Shown here in pieces: positions 36,135-44,127 of a DNA stretch of 64,000 bases (position 1 is its first letter; every line of letters begins with the position of its first letter). Origin of the DNA: Roseibium album (GTDB taxonomy: Bacteria > Pseudomonadota > Alphaproteobacteria > Rhizobiales > Stappiaceae); the NCBI RefSeq assembly GCF_001404515.1, contig NZ_CXWE01000002.1, forward strand, positions 848,300-912,299, in the 5' to 3' direction. A program made the position numbers and the translations under genes. Under the pieces are notes generated by a model. The model ran no database searches. It was not told where the DNA came from and worked only from the letters and a program-made list of their open reading frames with translations.

Positions 36135-36614
36135 CTACATCTCTTTTGACACTTGCCGTTGGTCCGGCAGACCGATCGGTCCGCCGCCAACGTCACACAA
36201 CTGCTTGAAGAATTCCGCCAATCCGCTTGCCGTCGCCAGATCTTTCATATGTTGATGAATGCCCGAGCCGTAGACTTCCCACATGTCCTTTCGCAACGCG
36301 GCACCTTCAGGCGTGATATGCAGGACCTTGCCACGGCGATCTTCCGACATGACCGTTTCGCGGATCAGTCCCTTTGAGATCTGCCGGGCCAGCAGGCGCG
36401 ACAGGTTGGATTGCTCGAAAAGCAGCCAGCTTGTCAGTTCATAAGCCCTCACGCCCTCTTTACCCGACATTTCAACGCCCCAGAGCAAGTCGTAGACACG
36501 GAGCGACGGGAACCCTTTCTGACGCAACTCGGCTTCCATATTGCGGTGCGCTTGCCGGTGCACCCGGTTCAACATGATCCAGATATCGGTTTCTCGGTCG
36601 CTTGGCTTCATCAT
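36135..36614 (-). CDS. MarR-family transcriptional regulator of the purine region
   Basis: A winged-HTH regulator of about 159 residues (YELTSWLLFEQSNLSRLLARQI with the wing SEDRRGKVLHITPEG). The start may be 36614, 36611 or a TTG at 36620; none has a strong ribosome-binding site. It lies between uraH and yceI, divergent from yceI, with two inverted repeats between them. One of these recurs upstream of allE. MarR proteins such as HucR respond to urate, so a purine-responsive role is plausible, but the ligand is inference. Confidence 0.88.
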   Translation of the reverse strand: MMKPSDRETDIWIMLNRVHRQAHRNMEAELRQKGFPSLRVYDLLWGVEMSGKEGVRAYELTSWLLFEQSNLSRLLARQISKGLIRETVMSEDRRGKVLHITPEGAALRKDMWEVYGSGIHQHMKDLATASGLAEFFKQLCDVGGGPIGLPDQRQVSKEM

Positions 36615-36668
36615 CTTCAAGTTTCAGTGAGCAGGGATTGCAACGGTTTTTTCAAGACTGTCATTCTG

Positions 36669-36711
36669 ATAGATGTCATAGCATCTATTTTGGTATTCTT
36701 GAAAATCAAGA
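36669..36711. promoter_or_regulatory. Two inverted repeats in the marR-yceI divergent promoter
   Basis: ATAGATG-N6-CATCTAT (36669-36688) and TCTTGA-AAA-TCAAGA (36697-36711), both perfect in their arms, sit between marR and yceI. The second recurs, 14 of 15 bases, upstream of allE. They are good MarR operator candidates. Confidence 0.6.
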
Positions 36712-36763
36712 TATCACCAGGCTCAGGCAATTCTGCTTGACTGTGAAAAGGAGGGATTTTCAA

Positions 36764-37342
36764 ATGATCAGACTTGCCCAAACAGGCATTGCCGCATTCC
36801 TGTTGACAGTTCCTGCCGCGATGGCCACGACCTACAAGACCGACCAGGGACATACCGAGGTGCAGTTCAGCTGGTCGCATGCAGGTGTTTCCACACAGAG
36901 TGGGGAATTCACAGAAGTAGCGGGAACACTGGATATCGACCCTGAGAATGCGGAAGATGCCTCCCTCAGCGTGACGATCAAGACCGACAGCCTGGCAACC
37001 GGCTTCAAGCCTCTCGACGATCATCTGTCAAGCGCGGATTTCCTGGAAGTCGAAACCTATCCGGAGATCACCTTTGTCAGCACCGCCGTTGAGAAAACCG
37101 GCGAAGACACAGCCAAGGTGACCGGAGATTTGACACTGCACGGCACGACCAAGCCCGTCACGCTGGACACCAAACTGACCCATATCGGACCGCATCCCGT
37201 CGGCAGCAGCCTCGACTATTACAAGGGTGAATGGATTGCCTTTGAAGCGTCGACCACGATTGATCATACGGAATTTGGCGTCGGGCCTTTCTCGACAGGT
37301 CCGATAACCATTCAAATAGTCACCGAAATGAAGGCTGAGTAG
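36764..37342 (+). CDS. YceI-family periplasmic protein
   Basis: A 192-residue lipocalin-like protein with a signal peptide (LAQTGIAAFLLTVPAAMA) and a YceI beta-barrel: YKTDQGHTEVQFSWSHAG, LSSADFLEVETYPEITF, DLTLHGTTKPVTLD and TTIDHTEFGVG. Family members bind polyisoprenoids, including quinone precursors. GGAGG lies 9 bases before the ATG. It is divergent from marR and near PuuD, a membrane enzyme that passes electrons to the respiratory chain; a link through quinone chemistry is only a speculation. Confidence 0.92.
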   Translation: MIRLAQTGIAAFLLTVPAAMATTYKTDQGHTEVQFSWSHAGVSTQSGEFTEVAGTLDIDPENAEDASLSVTIKTDSLATGFKPLDDHLSSADFLEVETYPEITFVSTAVEKTGEDTAKVTGDLTLHGTTKPVTLDTKLTHIGPHPVGSSLDYYKGEWIAFEASTTIDHTEFGVGPFSTGPITIQIVTEMKAE

Positions 37343-37378
37343 TCTTCGCGGTTTACAAACCGAACCACGACCTGCTGG

Positions 37379-37398
37379 AAGTCGCCCTTGGGCGGCTT
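37379..37398. terminator. Weak terminator-like hairpin between yceI and lysR
   Basis: AAGTCGCCC-TT-GGGCGGCTT with one G-U pair and a short T-run, between the convergent ends of yceI and lysR. The tight loop would open a pair or two. Confidence 0.45.
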
Positions 37399-37417
37399 TC
37401 AGATACGGAATGCCACC

Positions 37418-38335
37418 TCATCGCTCCGGCATGTCTGCCAGCGCACGCTGGATATGCCCGATCATGAAGTCTAGGAACAGCCTTACTTTCGGATCCTGAC
37501 GTTTCCGGTGGGTGTAAAGACAGGCCATTTGCACGGGAACCGGCGGCTCCTGCTCCAGAACCGGGACAAGCCGTCCTGAAGCGAGATAATCTGCAACCTC
37601 GAAGACCGGCTTCAAAATAATGCCGTGACCGTCGAGCGCCCAGCCTGTCAAAACGTCCCCGTGATCGGATTCAAAGGGTCCCGTCACCGCTACTTTCCTG
37701 ATACCGCTTCTCGTCTGGAGCGGCCACTGAAACTCCGGTGCTCCAGGATAGCGCATGTTGAGACACTCATGCTTGCCGGATGACAGATCTTCATGTAGCG
37801 CCGGGGCGCCTTTTCGCGCCAGGTAGCCTGGTGAGGCACACAGCACCCGTTCGCAATCGGCTATTTTTCGGATCTTGAGCGTTGAGTCTTCCGGCAATCC
37901 CAGGAAAAATGCTGCGTCGAGACCTTCCCCCGTCAGATCGACCTTCCGGTCGGACAGCCGCAAGCGGATATCGATCAGCTGATTGGCGTCCTTGAACACC
38001 GGGATTGCAGGTGCGATCAGTCGCTGACCCATGCCGATCGGGGCTGCGATGAACAAGGTGCCCCGTGGCGACTGCGTGACGTTGCTGATTTCAGCTTCGG
38101 CTTCCTCGACGGCCTCCACGATCTTGGTCGCACCGCGGTAAAACAGCGTCCCGTGTTCGGTCGGGCTGAGCGCACGCGTCGTCCGCTGGAACAGGCGCAC
38201 GTTCAGATGCTCTTCCAGCTGGGAGATCCGCGCAGATGCAACAGCCGATGAAATCCGGAGATCGCGGGCTGCGGCGGACATGTTCCCCAATTCATAAACG
38301 CGCAGGAACGTCCGTATATTCTCCAGATAGGCCAA
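37418..38335 (-). CDS. LysR-family regulator divergent from puuD
   Basis: A 305-residue LysR regulator (HTH LRVYELGNMSAAARDLRISSAVAS; RLFQRTTRALSPTEHG). Translation appears to start at TTG 38335, since MAYLENIRTF is the normal family N-terminus and no ATG is available. It is divergent from puuD across 105 bp holding a weak CTCG-N9-CGAG dyad (38367-38383), so it is the likely local regulator of urate oxidation. Confidence 0.9.
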   Translation of the reverse strand: MAYLENIRTFLRVYELGNMSAAARDLRISSAVASARISQLEEHLNVRLFQRTTRALSPTEHGTLFYRGATKIVEAVEEAEAEISNVTQSPRGTLFIAAPIGMGQRLIAPAIPVFKDANQLIDIRLRLSDRKVDLTGEGLDAAFFLGLPEDSTLKIRKIADCERVLCASPGYLARKGAPALHEDLSSGKHECLNMRYPGAPEFQWPLQTRSGIRKVAVTGPFESDHGDVLTGWALDGHGIILKPVFEVADYLASGRLVPVLEQEPPVPVQMACLYTHRKRQDPKVRLFLDFMIGHIQRALADMPER

Positions 38336-38440
38336 CGCCTTATTTTTCCGTTTTTTTTTGAAACTGCTCGGAATTATGTCGAGATACCAGAAAATTTCAA
38401 GTTAGATTAGCTTGCCGTTAAAGGGGACCGGAGGGACACC

Positions 38441-39703
38441 ATGTTGGATATTGCCATTATCTGGGAGTGGCTGGCATTCGCCGTCAGGTGGCTGCATGTC
38501 GTAACTGCCATCGCCTGGATCGGTTCGTCCTTCTATTTCATCGCTCTGGATCTGGGATTGCGCAAGTCGCCGCACCTGCCGCCCGGGGCTTTCGGAGAAG
38601 AATGGCAGGTCCACGGCGGCGGTTTCTATCACATCCAGAAATATCTGGTGGCACCAGAAAACATGCCGGAACATCTGACATGGTTCAAATGGGAGAGCTA
38701 TGCCACATGGCTCTCCGGCGCGGCGCTCATGATGATCGTCTATTGGGTCGGCGGCGAACTTTATCTGATTGATCCGGCGAAGGCGGATCTGGCCTTGTGG
38801 CAGGGCATCGTGATTTCGGCTGCATCGCTCACGATCGGATGGTTGATCTACGATTTTCTGTGCAAGTCGAAACTCGGAGACAGCCCGACCTTGCTGATGG
38901 TCCTGCTGTTCATCATGCTTGTCGCGATGGGTTGGGGCTATGATCAGGTATTCACGGGCCGCGCAACGATGCTGCATCTGGGAGCCTTCACGGCGACCAT
39001 CATGACCGCGAATGTGTTCCTGATCATCATTCCCAACCAGAAGATCGTCGTGGCCGACCTGAAGGCCGGACGCACCCCGGACGCCAAATACGGCAAGATC
39101 GCCAAGCTGCGGTCGATGCATAACAATTATCTGACGCTGCCTGTCGTCTTCCTCATGCTCTCCAATCACTACCCTCTTGCCTTCGCCTCCGAATACAACT
39201 GGGTGATCGCTGCGCTGGTATTCCTGATGGGAGTATCGATCCGGCACTATTTCAACACCAAGCACGCGGGAGGCAGCGCGCCCATGTGGACATGGCTGGT
39301 GACGGCAATCCTCTTCGTTGCAATCATTCACCTGAGCATGGCGCCGATGTGGAGTGCCGACAGTCTTGAGGTTTCCGATTCCCGCACGCTCAACCCCACG
39401 GAACAGGCATTTGCCAGTGCGAAGGGTTTTGAGGACGTGATGGCCATCGTTCCCGGACGCTGCTCCATGTGTCATTCCCGCGAACCGTTTTATGAGGGTA
39501 TTTACTGGGCACCGAAGGGCGTGGTTCTGGAAACGGAAGCCGATGTCGTCCGTGCTGCCCGGGAAATCTATCTGCAGGCCGGTGTTACCAACGCGATGCC
39601 ACCGGCAAACGTTTCCTACATGGAGCCAGAAGAACGGCGCAAGATCATCGAATGGTACCGGAACGCGCGCGAAAAATTGCCGTTCGGCATAGCAGCAAGG
39701 TAG
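38441..39703 (+). CDS. puuD: Membrane-bound urate hydroxylase PuuD with cytochrome c domain
   Basis: A 420-residue urate oxidase of the PuuD type that converts urate to 5-hydroxyisourate and hands electrons to the respiratory chain rather than making hydrogen peroxide. The N-terminal DUF989 domain has eight or nine membrane segments with conserved His residues (LHVVTAIAWIGSSFYFIALD, SMHNNYLTLPVVFLMLSNHY). The C-terminal domain carries the haem motif CSMCH and AMPPANVSYM, whose Met is the probable axial ligand. GGAGG precedes the ATG. Confidence 0.95.
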   Translation: MLDIAIIWEWLAFAVRWLHVVTAIAWIGSSFYFIALDLGLRKSPHLPPGAFGEEWQVHGGGFYHIQKYLVAPENMPEHLTWFKWESYATWLSGAALMMIVYWVGGELYLIDPAKADLALWQGIVISAASLTIGWLIYDFLCKSKLGDSPTLLMVLLFIMLVAMGWGYDQVFTGRATMLHLGAFTATIMTANVFLIIIPNQKIVVADLKAGRTPDAKYGKIAKLRSMHNNYLTLPVVFLMLSNHYPLAFASEYNWVIAALVFLMGVSIRHYFNTKHAGGSAPMWTWLVTAILFVAIIHLSMAPMWSADSLEVSDSRTLNPTEQAFASAKGFEDVMAIVPGRCSMCHSREPFYEGIYWAPKGVVLETEADVVRAAREIYLQAGVTNAMPPANVSYMEPEERRKIIEWYRNAREKLPFGIAAR

Positions 39704-39844
39704 GCCACTACGGCGAGACCCGCTCGCATCCGCATTAATTCCGGTGGTCTGGACCTTGCCTGTTTGAACCATCATGGATGTCGGACCGTGCAAGTGCTAT
39801 CAGTCAAGCAAGGATCAGCACCAGCCGGAAGCCGCACCTGATAC

Positions 39845-41179
39845 ATGTTCACCGTTCTTGCCAATCGAACCTACCGGCATCTTTTTGCAGCCCAGGTCAT
39901 CGCCCTCTTTGGAACCGGGTTGATGACGGTGGCACTTGCCCTTCTTGCTTTTGATCTGGCGGGCGCCGATGCCGGAGCGGTTCTCGGTACAGCGCTTGCC
40001 ATCAAGATGATCGTCTACGTCACCCTGTCGCCGGTAGCGGCCGGTTTTGCCGCACATTTTCCACGCAGACCTTTTCTTGTTGTGCTCGATCTTGTCCGGG
40101 CCAGCGTTGCGATCGCCTTGCCTTTTGTCGATTCAGTCTGGCAGATCTATGTTCTGATCGCGCTTCTGCAATCGGCCTCCGCGGCCTTTACGCCAACTTT
40201 TCAGGCGACCATACCGGACATCCTGCCTGACGAGGATGACTATACCAATGCGCTGTCTCTTTCGCGGATGGCCTACGATCTCGAAAACCTGCTGAGCCCG
40301 ATGGTAGCTGCCGCCCTGATCGGTCTTGTCGGATTTCACTGGCTTTTTGGCGGTACGGTGGTCGGCTTCCTGGTATCCGCCGCACTCGTTTTGACCGTAA
40401 CACTTCCGGCAATCATGACCACCAGGCGCGTTTCACCGTGGCAGCGTATCTCGCAGGGAATGCGGATCTATCTGCGAACCCCCAGACTTCAGGGACTACT
40501 GGCGCTCAACCTGACCGTCTCTGCCGCCGGCGCCATCGTGATCGTGAATTCTGTCGTCATCGTCAAGACACTGCTCGGCGGAACCGACACGGACCTTGCC
40601 CTGACAATGGCCGCCTATGGTGGAGGATCCATGGTAATGGCCATTGCCCTGCCACGGTTGCTTGCCTCCTTGAAAGACAGGAACATCATGCTGTCGGGCG
40701 CGCTTGCCCTGCCGTTGCTGTTGTTCGGGTTTGCCGTCCTGTTGATGGAACTTCCAGAACCGGCCTTGTGGCCCTATCTCCTTGCGACATGGTTCCTGAT
40801 GGGACTTGCCAATTCCGCAGTACTGGTTCCATCCGGGCGTCTCTTGCGCAATTCTGCGCATGCGGAAGACAGGCCGATGGTTTTTGCAGCACAATTCGCC
40901 CTGTCACATGGCTGCTGGTTGGTCACCTATCCGCTTGCCGGCTGGCTCGGCAGCGGGGCAGGCTTGCCAACGACCATTTTGACACTCGCCGTCCTGGCAA
41001 TCATCGGTGCGGTTGCTGCTGCAAGACTTTGGCCCTCGTCGGACGCCAAGGTCATCATTCATGAACATCCTGAACTCCCGGCTGATCACCCGCACCTTAA
41101 AAACGCTTCCGGCAAGCGGCATGCGCATACATACGTGATTGACAATCTGCATGAGAGTTGGCCGGACGACCGTTTCTGA
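39845..41179 (+). CDS. MFS transporter with His-rich C-terminus
   Basis: A 444-residue major facilitator with about twelve membrane segments (RHLFAAQVIALFGTGLMTVA at the start; motif-A-like AAHFPRRPFLVVLD). The cytoplasmic C-terminus is unusual: IIHEHPELPADHPHLK followed by KRHAHTYVID, rich in His. Such tails occur on some metal-tolerance MFS carriers, so metal or chelate export is possible, but the substrate is unknown. It is monocistronic. Confidence 0.87.
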   Translation: MFTVLANRTYRHLFAAQVIALFGTGLMTVALALLAFDLAGADAGAVLGTALAIKMIVYVTLSPVAAGFAAHFPRRPFLVVLDLVRASVAIALPFVDSVWQIYVLIALLQSASAAFTPTFQATIPDILPDEDDYTNALSLSRMAYDLENLLSPMVAAALIGLVGFHWLFGGTVVGFLVSAALVLTVTLPAIMTTRRVSPWQRISQGMRIYLRTPRLQGLLALNLTVSAAGAIVIVNSVVIVKTLLGGTDTDLALTMAAYGGGSMVMAIALPRLLASLKDRNIMLSGALALPLLLFGFAVLLMELPEPALWPYLLATWFLMGLANSAVLVPSGRLLRNSAHAEDRPMVFAAQFALSHGCWLVTYPLAGWLGSGAGLPTTILTLAVLAIIGAVAAARLWPSSDAKVIIHEHPELPADHPHLKNASGKRHAHTYVIDNLHESWPDDRF

Positions 41180-41344
41180 TGAAACTGCTGAACTCCCTGC
41201 ACATGTGGATAAATGATGCGGTTCGCGCCCATCTGATCGAGCACGGACGGTAGGGCGAACGGATCGGGGGTCGCCACCATTTTTCGTGTGCTTGACGCCC
41301 TTGCCGGGGTTTGAATTGCCGTCATTGCAAGCCTGGATCTTTTT

Positions 41345-41363
41345 TTGAAATCGATGATTTCAA
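41345..41363. promoter_or_regulatory. Perfect 19-bp inverted repeat in an otherwise empty gap
   Basis: TTGAAATC-GAT-GATTTCAA, perfect 8-bp arms, lies in the 368-bp gap between the MFS gene and operon A. It has no T-run after it, so it is unlikely to be a terminator. The rest of 41180-41460 shows nothing recognisable. Confidence 0.45.
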
Positions 41364-41472
41364 CAAATACCAGCGTCGATCGTCGCGGCAATTCCGGGTT
41401 TCGTTCCTCTGCATGAACTTGGTTCGGCAAACATGAACTCGGACAACCGGACAAAATATCCGACTTCACATA

Positions 41473-41524
41473 TTGACTTTTTGGAACGTTCCAAGTTTTA
41501 TGCATCCAAATTGGAACGTTCCAA
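41473..41524 (+). promoter_or_regulatory. Operon A promoter with two LacI-type operators
   Basis: TTGACT (41473-41478) and TTTTAT (41496-41501) are 17 bp apart. TTGGAACGTTCCAA, a perfect 14-bp palindrome with the CG centre typical of LacI-family operators, occurs twice: at 41481-41494 between -35 and -10, and at 41511-41524 just after the expected start of transcription. Centres are 30 bp apart, about three helical turns, allowing cooperative binding. Confidence 0.8.
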
Positions 41525-41547
41525 AACGAGCTTATAGGGAGGTTTGA

Positions 41548-42549
41548 ATGCGTTGGGCCCTGATCGGTGCAAGCCGAATTGCGTCTGGTTATGTGATTGA
41601 TGCGATCCGCGCGCAGGAAGGAGCCGAAATTCAATCGGTCCTGAGCTCCGATGCGGAGCGCGGCGCTGTCTTTGCCAGGGACAATGCAATCCCGGAAAGC
41701 TTTACCGATCTGGAAGCGCAACTGGCAGACGAAACAGTCGATGCGGTCTATATCTCCACGACCAACGAGAAGCACCACTCTCAGGCCCTGGCCGCCATTG
41801 CCGCGGGCAAGCATGTTCTGTGTGAAAAGCCTTTGGCCATGACGCTCTCCGACGCAGTCGAGATGGTAGAGGCCGCTCGCAACAACGCAGTCACTTTTGC
41901 CACCAACCATCATCTGCGCAACGCCGGTTCGCATCTCGCGATCCGCGACCTGATTTCCTCCGGCCGCATCGGCAAGGTTCTGAGCGCGCGCGTTTTTCAT
42001 GCCGTCCACCTGCCGGAACATCTGCGCGGATGGCGGATCAACGACGCGTCCGCAGGTGGTGGTGTCATTCCTGACATTACAGTTCATGACGCAGACACGA
42101 TCCGCTTTCATCTGGCCGAAGACCCCGTCGATGTCGTCGCGAAAGCGGGAACATCAGGTATGGGTGAAGGCGTCGAGGATAGTGTCATGTCGGTCTGGTC
42201 CATGCCGTCCGGCGCAATGATTCAGACACACGAAAGCTTCACGCACGCCTTTGCCGGGACGGGAATCGAATTCCATGGAACGGACGGTTCCATCTTCGCG
42301 CGCAACGTCATGACCCAGGAACCGGTCGGTGAGATCAGGCTCGTTGATACCAATGGCGAAACGCAGATCTCGTTCGAGACACACAATCTTTATCACCGCG
42401 CGCTCGGCCTCTTTTGCGGAGCAGTTCGTGGAACCGGAAGCCCCTCCGCCGACGGCATCGACGGCATCAAGTCACTGGCTGTAGCTCATGCTGTTCGCGA
42501 AGCGGCACAATCCGGTTCGACCGTCCGCGTCGACTACGGAGGCTTTTGA
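41548..42549 (+). CDS. Gfo/Idh/MocA-family oxidoreductase
   Basis: A 333-residue NAD(P)-dependent dehydrogenase of the glucose-fructose oxidoreductase family, acting on sugars, sugar acids or cyclitols. The N-terminal Rossmann region is RWALIGASRIASGYV, the catalytic Lys is in VLCEKPLAMT, and GGGVIPDITVHDADTIRFHL carries the usual active-site His and Asp. A strong GGGAGG precedes the ATG. First gene of operon A, directly behind the double-operator promoter. Confidence 0.92.
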   Translation: MRWALIGASRIASGYVIDAIRAQEGAEIQSVLSSDAERGAVFARDNAIPESFTDLEAQLADETVDAVYISTTNEKHHSQALAAIAAGKHVLCEKPLAMTLSDAVEMVEAARNNAVTFATNHHLRNAGSHLAIRDLISSGRIGKVLSARVFHAVHLPEHLRGWRINDASAGGGVIPDITVHDADTIRFHLAEDPVDVVAKAGTSGMGEGVEDSVMSVWSMPSGAMIQTHESFTHAFAGTGIEFHGTDGSIFARNVMTQEPVGEIRLVDTNGETQISFETHNLYHRALGLFCGAVRGTGSPSADGIDGIKSLAVAHAVREAAQSGSTVRVDYGGF

Positions 42550-42552
42550 TCC

Positions 42553-44127
42553 ATGTCTTCCAAGATCGTTACGGCAGCAGACGCTGTCGCACGAATTGCG
42601 GACGGAGCCGTTGTCACCGTTTCCTCGTCCTCCGGCCTCGGTTGCCCCGACAAGGTCCTTGAAGCCCTCGGAGCAAGGTTTGGCAAAGAGGGGCACCCGC
42701 GGAATTTGACGACGCTGCACCCGATTGCTGCCGGCGACATGTATGGCATCAAGGGTATCGATCACATTGCCAGGGACGGCCTTCTGTCCACGATCATCGC
42801 AGGGTCCTATCCCTCGGGTCCGTCTTCCCTTCCAATGCCTGAGATCTGGCGCATGCTCGTCGAGAACCGGGTCGCTGCCTACAACGTTCCCTCCGGAATT
42901 CTGTTCGACATGCACCGGGATGTCGCCGCAAGGCGGCCGGGTGTCATGACCAAAGTCGGCCTGGAGACATTTGTCGACCCGGTCCGTGAAGGTTGCGCCA
43001 TGAACGATGCGGCGACCAAACAGCCCATAGTGTCGAGAATGGAACTCGGTGGAGAGACCTGGCTGCATTTTCCGAATATCGTACCGGACGTGGCCATCAT
43101 TCGCGCCACAACCGCCGACGAGCGCGGCAACCTGACCTATGAGCACGAGGGTGCCTATCTTGGCGGCCTGGAGCAGGCTATTGCGGTCCGCAACCATGGC
43201 GGCCTGGTCATTGCCCAGGTCAAGCGGGTCACGGCAGCCGGTTCGCTGCGCCCCCATGACGTTCGCGTTCCCGGGCATCTGGTTGACCTTGTCGTCGTCG
43301 ACCCTGACCAGCGCCAGACGACGGAAACAGACTATGATCCGGCAATCTCCGGCGAGATCATGCGCCCCTGGTCAAGCTTCTCTCTTGCCGAACATGGCAT
43401 CGAAAAGGTTGTCGCGCGGCGCGCGGCGATGGAGTTGAGCAGAGGTCAAACGGCCAATCTCGGCTTCGGCATTTCGGCGATGGTTCCGCGAGTGCTCCTC
43501 GAGGCCGGTCAGGAGCAGGCCGTCACCTGGGCGATCGAACAGGGCGCGACCGGCGGGATGCCGCTGACAGGATTTGCCTTCGGCTGCGCCTCCAACGCCG
43601 ACGCCTATATGCCTTCACCCCAGCAGTTTACCTATTTCCAGGGAGGCGGCTTCGACGTTTCTTTCCTGTCCTTTCTGGAAATTGATCTTCAGGGCAATGT
43701 CAACGTCTCTAAACTCGGCAAGAAACCCTATCTGACGGCCGGGTGCGGCGGCTTTGTCGACATTACCGCGAATGCCAGGAAAATCGTGTTTTCCGGCCTG
43801 TTCGAGGCGGGAGCCGATCTGTCACTTACCGACGAAGCCCTGACCGTGAACGCTCCGGGCAAGTTCACCAAGATGGTGGACAGGGTCGAGCATGTCACGT
43901 TTTCCGGCAACCGCGCCCGCGAAACCGGTCAGGAGGTTCTCTACGTCACCGAGCGCTGCGTCATTCAGTTGACCGACGCAGGCCTGCTGGCAACCGAAAT
44001 CATGCCCGGCATCGAGCCGCAAAGGGATATTGTTGACGCATCCAGCGGCCGCGTGAAACTCGCAAATGACCTCAGGGAAATGCCGAAGGCCCTGTTGCGG
44101 ACCAAAGCGATGGAGCTTCACCTGTGA
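42553..44127 (+). CDS. Acetate/propionate CoA-transferase-like, family I
   Basis: A 524-residue family I CoA-transferase with fused alpha and beta halves (YdiF/Pct-like), moving CoA between acyl-CoA and a free acid. The catalytic Glu is in TWAIEQGATGG. The alpha half begins KIVTAADAVARIADGAVVTV and the beta half near VVARRAAMEL. It starts 3 bp after the Gfo/Idh stop. In this operon it would activate the carboxylate made by the aldehyde dehydrogenase; the acid is unknown. Confidence 0.9.
   Translation: MSSKIVTAADAVARIADGAVVTVSSSSGLGCPDKVLEALGARFGKEGHPRNLTTLHPIAAGDMYGIKGIDHIARDGLLSTIIAGSYPSGPSSLPMPEIWRMLVENRVAAYNVPSGILFDMHRDVAARRPGVMTKVGLETFVDPVREGCAMNDAATKQPIVSRMELGGETWLHFPNIVPDVAIIRATTADERGNLTYEHEGAYLGGLEQAIAVRNHGGLVIAQVKRVTAAGSLRPHDVRVPGHLVDLVVVDPDQRQTTETDYDPAISGEIMRPWSSFSLAEHGIEKVVARRAAMELSRGQTANLGFGISAMVPRVLLEAGQEQAVTWAIEQGATGGMPLTGFAFGCASNADAYMPSPQQFTYFQGGGFDVSFLSFLEIDLQGNVNVSKLGKKPYLTAGCGGFVDITANARKIVFSGLFEAGADLSLTDEALTVNAPGKFTKMVDRVEHVTFSGNRARETGQEVLYVTERCVIQLTDAGLLATEIMPGIEPQRDIVDASSGRVKLANDLREMPKALLRTKAMELHL

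Noticed and set aside
38402..39793. A 463-codon minus-strand frame opposite puuD
   Set aside because: PuuD on the plus strand has full membrane topology and the CSMCH haem motif; the antisense product has no recognisable feature.
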